A stretch of DNA of 64,000 nucleotides from JBBWZH01 sp035544115 (GTDB taxonomy: Bacteria > Actinomycetota > Actinomycetes > Mycobacteriales > CADCTP01). The translations under genes were made by a program, and so were the position numbers. Numbering within the stretch: position 1 is the stretch's first letter; the number at the start of each line of letters is the position of its first letter. Where the stretch lies: positions 3,968,001 to 4,032,000 of the forward strand of contig OY970235.1 in the NCBI GenBank assembly GCA_963714145.1. The letters are read 5' to 3'. The notes under the pieces are model-generated. The model was given only the letters and a program-made list of their open reading frames with translations, was not told where the DNA came from and did no database searches. This document shows positions 52,369 through 61,574 of the stretch, piece after piece.

Positions 52369-52752
52369 ATGGCAACTCACTGGACGCTCGGCGGGGACGC
52401 TGCCGGGCCCCACCGGCTGGCGGCGTTCTGGGCGCTGGCACTCGGCTACGTGGCCGAACCCGGGTACGACAACGAGGACGGCGCTTCGATCATCGATCCG
52501 GACCACACCGGCCCGGCGATCGGCTTCCTCCGGGTGCCGGAAGGCAAGACGGCCAAGAACAGGATCCACATCGACATCCGGGTAGCCGGCGAGCCGCCCT
52601 GGGAGATGGTCGAACGCGAGCGGCTCATCCGCGCGAAGGTGGACGTACTGGTCGCCGCCGGCGCGACCCGCGTCCGCGACGAGTTCTACGGCGAGCACCT
52701 TGGCCATGTCGTGCTGCTCGACCCCGAAGGCAACGAGTTCTGCGTCGCCTGA
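52369..52752 (+). CDS. VOC (glyoxalase-fold) protein
   Basis: A 127-residue vicinal-oxygen-chelate protein with the pattern HRLAAFWALALGY near residue 17, DDP-like IIDPDH, RIHIDIRVAG near 65 and VVLLDPEGNEFCVA at the end, typical of the actinobacterial glyoxalase-like domain group. Candidate metal ligands are His67 and the C-terminal Glu. It follows the WYL regulator closely. Roles range from detoxification to antibiotic binding and cannot be told apart here. Confidence 0.8.
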   Translation: MATHWTLGGDAAGPHRLAAFWALALGYVAEPGYDNEDGASIIDPDHTGPAIGFLRVPEGKTAKNRIHIDIRVAGEPPWEMVERERLIRAKVDVLVAAGATRVRDEFYGEHLGHVVLLDPEGNEFCVA

Positions 52753-52771
52753 TCGGCGCCGGCCGGCGAGG

Positions 52772-53089
52772 TCAGCCGTCGACGTCGATGTGGACGTGGC
52801 CGTCCTCGACCTTGACCGGGTAGATCTTCAGGTTGACGATCGCCGGCGGGCTGAGCGCGCGGCCGGTCCGGAAGTCGAACCGGCCGTTGTGCCGCGGGCA
52901 TTCGATGGCGCCGTCCAGCACCAGGCCGTCGCACAGCAGCGTCCGCTCGTGCGTGCAGTGCCCGTCGCTGGCGAAGAAATCGCCGTTCTCCGACCGGTAG
53001 ATGGCGTAGTCCCGACCCGCGGCCGAGAACGGGATGACGTCCTCGAGGTCGATGTCGTCGATCGAGCAGGCCTGCACCCACGTCGTCAC
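52772..53089 (-). CDS. MocE-like Rieske [2Fe-2S] ferredoxin
   Basis: A 105-residue Rieske ferredoxin. The two ligand pairs are visible as C-T-H (near residues 44-46) and C-P-R-H (near 64-67) 17 residues apart. It is soluble and has the length of the MocE family. It lies 12 bases after the desaturase-fold gene and shares its direction, so it is probably the electron donor of that enzyme. The GTG at 53087-53089 has GAGGAGG seven bases upstream. Confidence 0.88.
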   Translation of the reverse strand: MTTWVQACSIDDIDLEDVIPFSAAGRDYAIYRSENGDFFASDGHCTHERTLLCDGLVLDGAIECPRHNGRFDFRTGRALSPPAIVNLKIYPVKVEDGHVHIDVDG

Positions 53090-53101
53090 GAGACGGCCTC
53101 C

Positions 53102-54193
53102 TCAGGCGACGACGGGATCGGGCAGCAGTCCGTCCACGGGGCCGTGGTAGGGCGCCGCGCCCGGGGGGAGCTCGCGCTTGATGAAGTAGGTCTGATCGCG
53201 CAGCTGCCGCAGCACGGCCGGCACGATCTCCTTGTACGCCGCCCAGATCGACGGGTACGGCGCCGGCAGGTCGTGCTTGATCTCCTCGTGCAGTGCGGGT
53301 AGCTGGTGGTACGGGACCATCGGGAACATGTGGTGCTCGATGTGGTAGTTCATGTTCCAGTAGAGGAACCGGTTGACCCGGTTCATCCGCACGGTGCGCG
53401 TGTTCAGCCGGTGGTCCAGCACGTTCTCACCGAGGCCGGCGTGCTGCGTGAACGCGTAGACCATGAGCATGAACGCGCCGTAGCACCGGGGCCCGCCGAT
53501 GAGCACCAGCGGCAGCCAGCTGCCGAAGGCCACCGCGGCCGCCACCGTGCCGGCGTAGATGGTCAGCGCGATCCGGGCGGTGCGGACGACTTTGGGCCGC
53601 TCGCTGTCCGGGATGAACGTGCCTTCGTCGGCGGTCAGCCGGCCCAGCGAGTGCCGGGCCATCCCCTTCAGCGCCATCGGCACGGCCTCGATCCCGAGCA
53701 GGTTCAGCAGGATGCGCGCCAGCCGGGCCGGCCGCATGGCGGCGATCTCCGGATCCCGCCCGACGATCAGCGTGTCGGTGTGGTGGCGGGTGTGCTGCCA
53801 GCGCCACAGCGTCGGGTTCCGCATCATGCAGAACGACGCGATCTGGTAGACGGTCTGGTCCAGCCACCGCGTCTTGAACGCCGTACCGTGACCGGCCTCG
53901 TGCCAGCGCGAGTCCGAGGCCGAGCCGTAGAGCACGCCGTAGACGGCGAAGCACGGCACCGCCCACCAGGTGCCCCAGAGCACGATGCCGGCCGCCGCCG
54001 ACGCCACCGCGAGCCCGAGCCAGAGCGCCGTGTCGCGCAGTGCCGGCGCGTCCGACCGGCGCATGAGTTCCTTCATCCGCCGGCGCGGAACGTCGCTGCG
54101 GAACCAGTCACCGGAGGCGAGCCCGGACTCGACCGCGAAGTCGGTGGCCGGACCGTGCAACTGGTAGAGCTTGAGCCGCGCAGCGTTCCGCAT
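53102..54193 (-). CDS. desaturase-fold di-iron membrane oxygenase (MocD-like)
   Basis: A 363-residue integral membrane protein of the fatty acid desaturase superfamily. The three histidine boxes are HEAGH near residue 98, HTRHH near 133 and HIEHH near 282. Four hydrophobic segments flank them. It oxidises or desaturates a substrate using electrons from the Rieske protein next to it. The pair resembles MocD/MocE of rhizopine catabolism, where a desaturase-like protein demethylates a methylated inosamine; a lipid role is equally possible. The ATG follows GGAG. Confidence 0.85.
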   Translation of the reverse strand: MRNAARLKLYQLHGPATDFAVESGLASGDWFRSDVPRRRMKELMRRSDAPALRDTALWLGLAVASAAAGIVLWGTWWAVPCFAVYGVLYGSASDSRWHEAGHGTAFKTRWLDQTVYQIASFCMMRNPTLWRWQHTRHHTDTLIVGRDPEIAAMRPARLARILLNLLGIEAVPMALKGMARHSLGRLTADEGTFIPDSERPKVVRTARIALTIYAGTVAAAVAFGSWLPLVLIGGPRCYGAFMLMVYAFTQHAGLGENVLDHRLNTRTVRMNRVNRFLYWNMNYHIEHHMFPMVPYHQLPALHEEIKHDLPAPYPSIWAAYKEIVPAVLRQLRDQTYFIKRELPPGAAPYHGPVDGLLPDPVVA

Positions 54194-54315
54194 GTCGTGC
54201 TCCAGGTCAGGTCGGCGACCGGTCGCGGGCCGGGTTGCGGGAGACCGGTGTCGCGAGCATGTGCACGGCAGCCCGACCCGAGCAAGCGCAACGTTGGGAC
54301 CGTGCACCGGCCCGG

Positions 54316-54801
54316 CTAGGTCGCCAGCACCCCGCCGAGCCAGGTCAACACCATGATCACGCCGGCCGCCAGCTCGATCAGCACGCCGATGCCGATCGCG
54401 ACCAGGGCCGCCCGGGTGGCCGCCAGCGCCGCCCGCCCGTCCTGCAGCCGGCCGTATTCGGCCAGGTAGATCCCGGCCACCGCGCCGATCAGCGCGCCGA
54501 CCACCGGGATCACGAAGAAGCCGACCACCGCGCCCGCGGCGCCGATCAGCAGCGTGGTCATCGGCGCGCCGCGGGCGGCCGCCATCCGCGCGGGCAGCGC
54601 GTACTTCGCCACCGTGGCGCCGACGAGCAGCACGGTCAGCGCGCCGAACACGGTCCACCGCACGGCGCCCCCGCCGTCCGCGACCGTCCACACCAGACCA
54701 GCGGCCCAGACCAGCAGCAGCCCGGGCAGCACCGGTATCAACACGCCGGCCAGGCCGACCGCCATCACCACCGCCACCAGCCACTGCCCGCCGGTCGTCA
54801 T
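54316..54801 (-). CDS. DUF456 membrane protein
   Basis: A 161-residue protein with about five hydrophobic segments and the glycine-rich features of DUF456: VLIPVLPGLLLVWAAGLVW near residue 20 and GAAGAVVGFFVIPVVGALIG near 85, then GIYLAEYGR near 107. It sits in the cytoplasmic membrane and its function is not known. I start at the ATG 54799-54801, which follows GGAGGGAG; the longer frame adds a charged stretch unlike the family. Confidence 0.8.
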   Translation of the reverse strand: MTTGGQWLVAVVMAVGLAGVLIPVLPGLLLVWAAGLVWTVADGGGAVRWTVFGALTVLLVGATVAKYALPARMAAARGAPMTTLLIGAAGAVVGFFVIPVVGALIGAVAGIYLAEYGRLQDGRAALAATRAALVAIGIGVLIELAAGVIMVLTWLGGVLAT

Positions 54802-54960
54802 CGGCAGCGCTCCCTCCGTGGGTCGGGAGGTGGTCGGGCCGGCCGCTACGCCCACCTGGCCGGCATGATCCCAGACGCGACCGCGGCCGGCCAGGCACGC
54901 GGCCGTGACGGCCCGGCCGGGCGGTGCCGCGCTGGCCGCGCGGCGCCGCCCGGCCCGCCC

Positions 54961-57900
54961 TCAGCTGAGGGCGAAGGCGCGGGTGACCGTCTGGTCCACC
55001 CGGCTCCCGCCGGCGTCGGCGGCGGTGACCCGCAGCGTCACGTACCCGCCCGGCGAGCCACCCCGCGGCGGGTCCACCTGCCAGCTGTCGCCGTGCCGCC
55101 GGACGGTCAGGTCCTGCCAGGTCCGGCCGTCGTCGAACGAGGCGGCGCAGCGCACCCCGGTGACCGCGGCGGCCGGGGCGCCGGCCTGCCGGGTGACGGC
55201 CAGCTCGAACCCGCTGGGCCGGCGCGCCGGCATCGCGTCGGTCGCGTCCAGCGGCACCCGGTAGCCGACCTGCAGCAGCGGCAGCGGCGCCTGCTCGTCG
55301 CCGTCGACGTGCCCGGACCGGAACGTCCACGTCGTGCTCAGCCCGGTGGTCAGGTTCCAGCCGGGCACGTCCCGCCGCAGCAGCAGGTGCAGCTGGTAGT
55401 CGCCGGGATCGGCCGGCACCGTCCAGCCACCGCTGTCGGGAGAGGCGGCCGGCGCGCTGAACGTGCCGAGCTCCACGCCGTCCCGCCGCAGCCCGATCTC
55501 ACCGTGGTCGTGGGTGCGGCTGGCGCGGGCGAACCGGCCGGGGGTCGATTCGGACAGCGAGGAGATGTCGGCGAAGATGTCGTCGCCGGCGCGGGCCACC
55601 GCCGGCTGCCCACCCAGCGCGGGGTCCCCGTCGAGTTTGGGCGCGAGCACCGCGACGTTCCACTCCGGGTGGTAGGTCCGGCCGGGTTGGAAGGTGCCCT
55701 CGGTCGCCTGGCTGGCCTCGCCCAGCCCGCCGAGCCGGACCTCGGTCCGCCAGGCGCCGCCGGTGAGGTACTCGGTGCGGGTCATCGGCAGGTCCACCCC
55801 GACCCCGCGCAGGTCGAACTCGCCGGGCAGCACCAGGGCGGGGTCCGTGACGGCGATCGCCACGGCCGCCTTGCTGGGCCGGCCGAGTGCCCGGTAGCTG
55901 GCGTCCACCCGGGCCAGTTGGTCCTTCCGCGGCCGGTAGGTGGTGCCGCCGGGCAGCCGGTCCCGGGCGGTGAACACCAGGTTGTAGACGTACGGGCTGG
56001 CCCGGTTGATCGCCAGCCGGGCGGTGGCCGGGCCGGCCGCGGCGAGGCCGGCGAGCCGCTGGAACCCGGTGCCGCTGGTGACGTACGCCGGGATCGGCAG
56101 CGGCCGATCGGTCAGGATGAAGTTCCCGAACTCGAACGCCGTGGTCGGGAACGGCGGGTAGATCGCGGCGGCGGCGCCGGCCGCGGCGAGCGCGGCGACC
56201 TGGCTGCGGGGCGGGACCGCGGCGACGTCGTCGGCGTACCGCAGCAACACGAGCCGGCCCCGTACGTCGATGCCGGCCAGGTCCTCCGGCCGGCCCTGGC
56301 CGCCGTCGACCACCCGGTGGTCGCTGCTGCCCGGAACCGTCCGGGCCACCGCCAGCGGTTCCAGCGGCGGGTCGACCGGATCCGGGCCGGCCACGGTCAG
56401 GGTGGCCTCCGGCCGGGCCAGCGTGGCCCGGGTGTCGTACCGCAGGCCCGGCGCCGGGCCGGTGGCGGCGTAGGCGCGCAGGTCACCGGGGCCCTGGGCC
56501 GATACGCCGGCGGTCGCGTCGGCGAGCCCGAGGCTGCGGTAGAGCGGCCGGGCCGAGGGTTCGTCGACGGCCACCGCCACCGGTGCCGCGGCCCGGGCAT
56601 CCATGGTCACCGCGGTCGGTGCGGTGACCGTGACCCCGGTCCGGGCGACGCTGCTGAGCGGCGACTCCGCGCCGTCGGGCACCGGCTCGGTCAGGTGGCC
56701 CAGGACGTCGTACCGGCCGGGCGGCACCCGCACGGTGGCGCTGCCGTCCGGGCCGGTCACCGCGACGAAGGTGCCCGCCCGGTCGCCCGGCCGGGCCACC
56801 ACCAGCAGGCTCGGGCCGGGTGCGGCACCGGTCCGGGCGATCGAGTGGATGCTCAGGTCGTACGCCTCGGTCTCGGCGTGGACGCCCACCGGCAGGTGCA
56901 GCGCGGCCGCGCCGGCACCGGCCGGGGTGAGGGTGAGCTGGGCGCTGTACAGGCCGGGGACGGCCACCCGGGGCCGCAGCGTGACGGTCACCGTGCCGGT
57001 GCCGTGCGCCGGCACGGTGAGGGTGGCCGGGCTGACCGACAGCAGGCCGGCCGGGGTGGCCGCCCCGGACCCCGCGGTGACGTCGAGCCCGGTGGCCAGC
57101 ACCGCGGCCGCGTCGCCGTCGTTGCTGACCGTCACCGTCCTGGTCCGGTCCGGCGCGTTCGCGTACGGCCAGGACAGCAGCCCGAAGCCGACGCTGTCCA
57201 GGTCGGCGCGCAGGGTCTGCCGGGCGGCCGCGGCGACGTCCAGCCGGCCGGCGCCCTGCGCGTAGACGGACAGGTCGGGCAGCACCGTGGCGGCGCCCAT
57301 CAGCGCGGCCTTCAGCTGGCCGGCCCGCCAGTCCGGGTGCCGCTGGGCGAGCAGCGCGGCCGCGCCGGCCACGTGCGGGCTCGCCATCGACGTGCCGTTC
57401 AGGCGGGTGTAGGAGTCGTCCACCGGGTCGTTGTCGCCGAGCGGGGTGCCGGCGGCGCGGGCGGCGATGATGGCCGTGCCGGGCGCGACGATCTCGGGCT
57501 TGATGGCGTCGTCGCCGAGCCGCGGGCCGCGGCTGGAGAAGCCGCTGAGCTCGTCCTGCTTGGTCACGCTGCCGACCGCGAGCGCGGCGTCGGCCGCCGC
57601 CGGGCTGCCCACCGTCCGGTCGGCGCCGGAGTTGCCGGCCGCGATCACGAACAGCGCCCCGGTCTCGGCGGTGAGCTGGTCGACGACCTGGCTCATCGGG
57701 TCGGTGCCGTCGGTCGGGCCGCCGCCCAGGCTCATGTTGATCACCCGGGCGTGCTGCTCCACCGCGGCCCACTGCATCCCGGCGATGATCTGGTCGTCGA
57801 AGCCGGCGCCGTCGCCGTCGAGCACCTTGCCGACCACCAGGCTGGCCTCCGGCGCGGTGCCGGTGTAGCGGCCGGCGGACGCGGTGCCCCGCCCGGCCGC

Positions 57901-58737
57901 GATCGAGGCGACGTGCGTGCCGTGCCCGTTGTCGTCGGCCACCGCGGCCGGTCCGGCGGCGGTGAAACCGCGGGCCGCGACCACCGCGCCGGCCAGGTCC
58001 GGATGGCCGGCGGCGTAGCCGGTGTCCAGCACCGCGATCCGGACGCCGGCGCCCCGGGTGCCCTGCTGCCACAGCTCCGGCGCGTGGATCTGCGGCACGC
58101 TCTGGTCCAGCGCGGCCCGCACCCGGCCGTCCAGCCAGAGCTTCGTCATGCCGGTCGCCAGCGCCCGCGGCCGCGGGCCGGAGCCGCGCACCGACCGCCA
58201 GAAGTCGCCGGCCCGGTCCCGCGGCTGGGCCACCGCGGTGAGGCCGAGCCGGGGCAGCGCCCGGGTCACCCGGGTGTCGCCGGCCCGCGCGCTGGCCGGC
58301 AGGCTGCCGCCGCGGGCGTGCCCGACCAGCAGCGGCAGGGCCGCGCTGCGCTCGTCGGTGAAGCCCTGCTGGACCAGCGCGGTGACGTCGAACAGCCGCC
58401 GGTCCAGCCGGTCGGCGGCCAGCAGCGGCAACGCGTCCGCCGGCAGGACGAGTAGGTGGCCGCGGCCGTCCCGCGCCTGCTGGAAGGTCATCCGGCCCCG
58501 CCCCGGACCGGGGCTGACCGACGCCTGGCCGGTGCCGTCGGCGCCGACCACGACCCGGTCGCCGGTGACGAGCGTGACGCTGACCGGATGGAGCGGGCGC
58601 GGCGCGGGCCGGCCCGGGTGCGCCGGCGCGCTGCCCGCCGGCGCGCTGCCCGCCGGCGACGAGGGCACGACCAGTGCCGCGGCCGCCACGGCGACGCCGA
58701 CCAGCGGCAACGCCAGCACCTTGAGTCTCTTCCGCAT
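54961..58737 (-). CDS. large secreted S8 subtilase (PA-domain type)
   Basis: A 1258-residue exported protease. The signal peptide is in residues 1-35 and a long propeptide runs to about 215. The triad is intact: Asp238 in VLDTGY, His272 in NGHGTHVAS and Ser450 in GTSMASPHVAG. Beyond it come Ig-like beta domains (SNDGDAAAVLATG; VRVPPGRYDVLGHL) and a PA-like region (RGRLVLLRYADDVAAVPPRS, near residue 840). The architecture matches the ~1200-residue subtilases common in Streptomyces and Actinoplanes. I use the ATG at 58737, with AGG eight bases upstream, over one seven codons earlier. Confidence 0.88.
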   Translation of the reverse strand: MRKRLKVLALPLVGVAVAAAALVVPSSPAGSAPAGSAPAHPGRPAPRPLHPVSVTLVTGDRVVVGADGTGQASVSPGPGRGRMTFQQARDGRGHLLVLPADALPLLAADRLDRRLFDVTALVQQGFTDERSAALPLLVGHARGGSLPASARAGDTRVTRALPRLGLTAVAQPRDRAGDFWRSVRGSGPRPRALATGMTKLWLDGRVRAALDQSVPQIHAPELWQQGTRGAGVRIAVLDTGYAAGHPDLAGAVVAARGFTAAGPAAVADDNGHGTHVASIAAGRGTASAGRYTGTAPEASLVVGKVLDGDGAGFDDQIIAGMQWAAVEQHARVINMSLGGGPTDGTDPMSQVVDQLTAETGALFVIAAGNSGADRTVGSPAAADAALAVGSVTKQDELSGFSSRGPRLGDDAIKPEIVAPGTAIIAARAAGTPLGDNDPVDDSYTRLNGTSMASPHVAGAAALLAQRHPDWRAGQLKAALMGAATVLPDLSVYAQGAGRLDVAAAARQTLRADLDSVGFGLLSWPYANAPDRTRTVTVSNDGDAAAVLATGLDVTAGSGAATPAGLLSVSPATLTVPAHGTGTVTVTLRPRVAVPGLYSAQLTLTPAGAGAAALHLPVGVHAETEAYDLSIHSIARTGAAPGPSLLVVARPGDRAGTFVAVTGPDGSATVRVPPGRYDVLGHLTEPVPDGAESPLSSVARTGVTVTAPTAVTMDARAAAPVAVAVDEPSARPLYRSLGLADATAGVSAQGPGDLRAYAATGPAPGLRYDTRATLARPEATLTVAGPDPVDPPLEPLAVARTVPGSSDHRVVDGGQGRPEDLAGIDVRGRLVLLRYADDVAAVPPRSQVAALAAAGAAAAIYPPFPTTAFEFGNFILTDRPLPIPAYVTSGTGFQRLAGLAAAGPATARLAINRASPYVYNLVFTARDRLPGGTTYRPRKDQLARVDASYRALGRPSKAAVAIAVTDPALVLPGEFDLRGVGVDLPMTRTEYLTGGAWRTEVRLGGLGEASQATEGTFQPGRTYHPEWNVAVLAPKLDGDPALGGQPAVARAGDDIFADISSLSESTPGRFARASRTHDHGEIGLRRDGVELGTFSAPAASPDSGGWTVPADPGDYQLHLLLRRDVPGWNLTTGLSTTWTFRSGHVDGDEQAPLPLLQVGYRVPLDATDAMPARRPSGFELAVTRQAGAPAAAVTGVRCAASFDDGRTWQDLTVRRHGDSWQVDPPRGGSPGGYVTLRVTAADAGGSRVDQTVTRAFALS

Positions 58738-58935
58738 CTTCGGTACCTGAGGATTCATCACGCTGGTACAGAACCCGGGCGCCGGCCGCGCTGCTGCTTG
58801 TACCCGGCCGGCAACAGCCGGCCGCCCCGGCCCGGCAGGCAGCTGCTGCCCGGCAACCAGCCACCGGCTGCCGCCCGGCAAGCAGCACCCGGCGGCCGCC
58901 CGCGGTTAGTAGGGGCATGAAGCCGAGGAGAGCCG

Positions 58936-59454
58936 ATGGACGCTGAGACGCGGGCGGACTTCACCGCATTCGTCGAGAGCCGGTCGGCGGCACTGTCCCG
59001 CGCGGCGATGGCCCTGACCGGGCACCGGCAGCAGGCCGAGGACCTGCTGCAGACCGCGCTGGCGCGGTCGATGCGGCACTGGGCGCGGCTGCGTACCGGC
59101 CAGCCCGAGGCGTACGTGCGCACGGTCATGTACCGGCAGTACGCGACCTGGTGGCGGCGCCGCAGCCGGCCGTGGGAGACGCCGACCGCCGAACTGCCGG
59201 AGATCGCCGGGCAGGACCACACCGCCGGGGTCGACCTGAGCCTCGCGCTGACCACCGCGCTGCGCCGGCTGGCGCCCCGGCACCGGGCCGTGCTGATCCT
59301 GCGCTACCTGGAGGACCGGCCCAACGAGGAGATCGCCGACATCCTCGGCTGCACCCAGGCGACCGTCCGCAGCCAGACCACCCGCGCGCTGCGGCGGCTG
59401 CGCGAGCTCTGCCCCGAACTCGACACCCGAACAGTCCAGGAGACCTGGCAATGA
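58936..59454 (+). CDS. ECF sigma factor, SigE/SigE70 type
   Basis: A 172-residue extracytoplasmic-function sigma factor. Region 2 is in residues about 10-75 (FTAFVESRSAALSRAAMALT, EDLLQTALARSMRHW) and region 4 in about 110-160 (LAPRHRAVLILRYLEDRPNE, ILGCTQATVRSQTTRALRRL). The size fits the actinobacterial SigE family. The ATG follows GAGGAGAG. Its stop overlaps the start of the membrane protein gene by 4 bases, the usual arrangement for a sigma factor and its regulator. Confidence 0.9.
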   Translation: MDAETRADFTAFVESRSAALSRAAMALTGHRQQAEDLLQTALARSMRHWARLRTGQPEAYVRTVMYRQYATWWRRRSRPWETPTAELPEIAGQDHTAGVDLSLALTTALRRLAPRHRAVLILRYLEDRPNEEIADILGCTQATVRSQTTRALRRLRELCPELDTRTVQETWQ

Positions 59455-60665
59455 CCGACCAGCTCGAACGCGAACTGCCCGCAGCCCTCGCCCGCCTGGG
59501 CGCCGGCGCGCCACCGACCACCGACCTCGCCGCGCGCGTGTTCCAGCGTGGCCGCCGGGCCGCCGCCGTCCGGCTGACCGCCGCCGCGACCGGGGTCGCC
59601 GGGCTGACCGCCGCGGCGGTGTTCGCCGCCACCGCCTGGACCGGGCCGGCCGGCGGCGCGCCCGGTGCCCGGGTGACCGCGGCCGGCCGCCCCGCACCGG
59701 CGCCGGCCGAGCCGCACGTGGTCAGCGCCCTCAGCTGTACCGGGGTCGCCGTCGACGGCCGGGGCCGCACCGTCGGGCAGCACTCCCTGCTGCTGGACCG
59801 CGCCACCGGCCGCTTCGTCAGCGTGCCGTACTGCGACGTGCTGCCCTCGCCGGACGGCACCCGGGCGCTGGTGCGCGACGGCGACGGCAGCGTCGCGTAC
59901 CCGGCCCGCAGCGGGGTGCTGGACGTGGCGAACCAGCAGGTGCAGTGGATCGCCGGGTACGACGGCGCCGGCGCCTGGTCCCCGGACGGCCGGCGCATCC
60001 TGCTCAGCGGCGGGCCCAGCGGACTGTCCCAGACCGGGAGCTCGCGGCCGGAGAACAACGGCTTCGTCCTCGTCGACGGCGGGTCGGCCCGGGTGCAGTC
60101 CTTCACCGCGGTGCCCGACGTGCCCAACGGGTTCGGCTCGCGCGGCGTCTGGACCCCGGACGGCAGTGCGATCGCGATCACCGTCTGCGCCTGCGCCAAC
60201 GGGACCGCCCACAATGGATCATGGCCGATCACCGGGATCCGGCTGTACGACCTGCACGGGCGCGCGATCCGCACGCTGCCGGCGAACCGCGGCCTGTGGG
60301 CCGAGGAGGCGTTCTCCCCGGACGGCACCTCGATGGTGCTCACCGCGGAGAACCAGGTCGGCGGGCCCGCGCAGGTCGCGGACGCCCGCACCGGTGCGGT
60401 CCGCCGGACGGTGCAACTGCCGGCCGGCAGCCAGTTCCTCGGCTGGTACGACCAGGACCACCTGATCACCCTGGCCGGCGGGACCGACCGGAGCCGCAGC
60501 TGGCCGCTCCCGCTGCAGGTCGTCGACCTCGCCGGCCGGGTCACCCGGACCGTGCCGCTACCGGCGATCCCGCCGCTGCGCGCCGACGGCGGCGGCAGCT
60601 TCGGCCTGACCCGGATCGGCTCCAGCACCGGCCTGCCGGCCAACCCGGACGCGCCGACCTTCTGA
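59451..60665 (+). CDS. membrane-anchored beta-propeller-like protein coupled to SigE
   Basis: A 404-residue protein with a ~40-residue cytoplasmic N-terminus (LERELPAALARLGAGAPPTT), one membrane helix near 42-64, and an outer domain of WD40/TolB-like repeats with S-P-D-G motifs (LPSPDGTRAL, WSPDGRRILL, WTPDGSAIAI, FSPDGTSMVL). It overlaps the sigma gene by 4 bases, so it is the candidate signal receiver or anti-sigma factor. It lacks the H-x3-C-x2-C zinc motif of ZAS anti-sigmas, so the anti-sigma role is inference from position only. Confidence 0.75.
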   Translation: MTDQLERELPAALARLGAGAPPTTDLAARVFQRGRRAAAVRLTAAATGVAGLTAAAVFAATAWTGPAGGAPGARVTAAGRPAPAPAEPHVVSALSCTGVAVDGRGRTVGQHSLLLDRATGRFVSVPYCDVLPSPDGTRALVRDGDGSVAYPARSGVLDVANQQVQWIAGYDGAGAWSPDGRRILLSGGPSGLSQTGSSRPENNGFVLVDGGSARVQSFTAVPDVPNGFGSRGVWTPDGSAIAITVCACANGTAHNGSWPITGIRLYDLHGRAIRTLPANRGLWAEEAFSPDGTSMVLTAENQVGGPAQVADARTGAVRRTVQLPAGSQFLGWYDQDHLITLAGGTDRSRSWPLPLQVVDLAGRVTRTVPLPAIPPLRADGGGSFGLTRIGSSTGLPANPDAPTF

Positions 60666-60686
60666 CCGCAGGACGACCCTGCTCCC

Positions 60687-60719
60687 GGGGCCGCCGCGGC
60701 ACCGCGCCGCGGCGGCCCC
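60687..60719 (+). terminator. strong GC hairpin, probable bidirectional terminator
   Basis: GGGGCCGCCGCGG (60687-60699) and CCGCGGCGGCCCC (60707-60719) form a perfect 13-bp stem with a 7-base loop. It lies between the convergent SigE operon and SDR gene. There is no U-tract, as is usual in actinomycetes. Confidence 0.75.
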
Positions 60720-60769
60720 CCGCCACGCTGACCGGGAACCGCCCGGTCGTCAGGCTTTCGGTGCCGCGG

Positions 60770-61528
60770 TCAGCGGAAGCCGGCGGACACGCCGCCGTCG
60801 ACCGAGAAGTTCTGCCCGGTGACCCAGGTGGACTCGTCGGACGCCAGGTAGACCGCGAGATGGGCGATGTCGTCGCCGAGGCCGGGCCGGCGGATCAGGT
60901 GCATGCTCATCTGGAAGGCGCGCAACTCGTCGCCCACCGCCGCGTCGGTCGCCGGCGTCTTGACGAAGCCCGGCGAGATGGCGTTGGCCCGGATGCCGTC
61001 GGCGGCGCCCTCGGCGGCCAGCGTCTTCGTCAGCGCGATGACGCCACCTTTGGCAGCGGCGTGAGCCGCCTGGCCGAGTGGGGCGATACCGCGGATACCC
61101 GACATCGACGCGGTGTTGATGATCGAGGCGCTGCCGGACCGCAGCAGGTACTTCCAGGCCGGCTGGGTGGTATGGAACACGATGTCGAGTTCCACGTTCA
61201 GCACGTGCCGCCACAGGTCGAGCGTCATCTCGGCGAACGGCGCGAAGCCGAAGCCGGCCGCGTTGTTGTAGAGGACGTCGATGCCGCCGAGGGCGTCCGC
61301 GGCGGCGTCGATCCAGCCGCGGGCGGCGTCGGCGTCGCTGAGGTCGACCGTGTGCCCGGTGGCGTCGTAGCCCGCGTCCCGAAGCACCGACGCGGTTCGC
61401 TCGGCGGCGCCCGGCTGCACGTCACAGCCGACCACGCGAGCACCCTCCCGGGCGAACATCGCCTGCGCCGCCTCCCCCTGACCACCCGCCGTCCCGGTGA
61501 TGAGGACCCTCCTGCCGGCAAGCCGCAT
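60770..61528 (-). CDS. SDR oxidoreductase with His replacing the catalytic Tyr
   Basis: A 252-residue short-chain dehydrogenase/reductase. The NAD(P) loop TGTAGGQG is near residue 11, D in GHTVDLSD near 60, NNAAG near 87 and the catalytic Ser in INTASMSG near 139. At the Y-x3-K position it reads H-A-A-A-K (near residues 156-160), so the proton-donating Tyr is replaced by His while the Lys is kept. The C-terminal NAISPGFVKTP and VTGQNFSVDGG are normal. The ATG follows GGGAGGGG. A 20-bp inverted repeat lies 46 bases upstream. Activity may be altered. Confidence 0.85.
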   Translation of the reverse strand: MRLAGRRVLITGTAGGQGEAAQAMFAREGARVVGCDVQPGAAERTASVLRDAGYDATGHTVDLSDADAARGWIDAAADALGGIDVLYNNAAGFGFAPFAEMTLDLWRHVLNVELDIVFHTTQPAWKYLLRSGSASIINTASMSGIRGIAPLGQAAHAAAKGGVIALTKTLAAEGAADGIRANAISPGFVKTPATDAAVGDELRAFQMSMHLIRRPGLGDDIAHLAVYLASDESTWVTGQNFSVDGGVSAGFR

Positions 61529-61574
61529 GCCGCTCCCCTCCCGCCTGGGCCATTGACGCGCGTAGGTCGCCACG

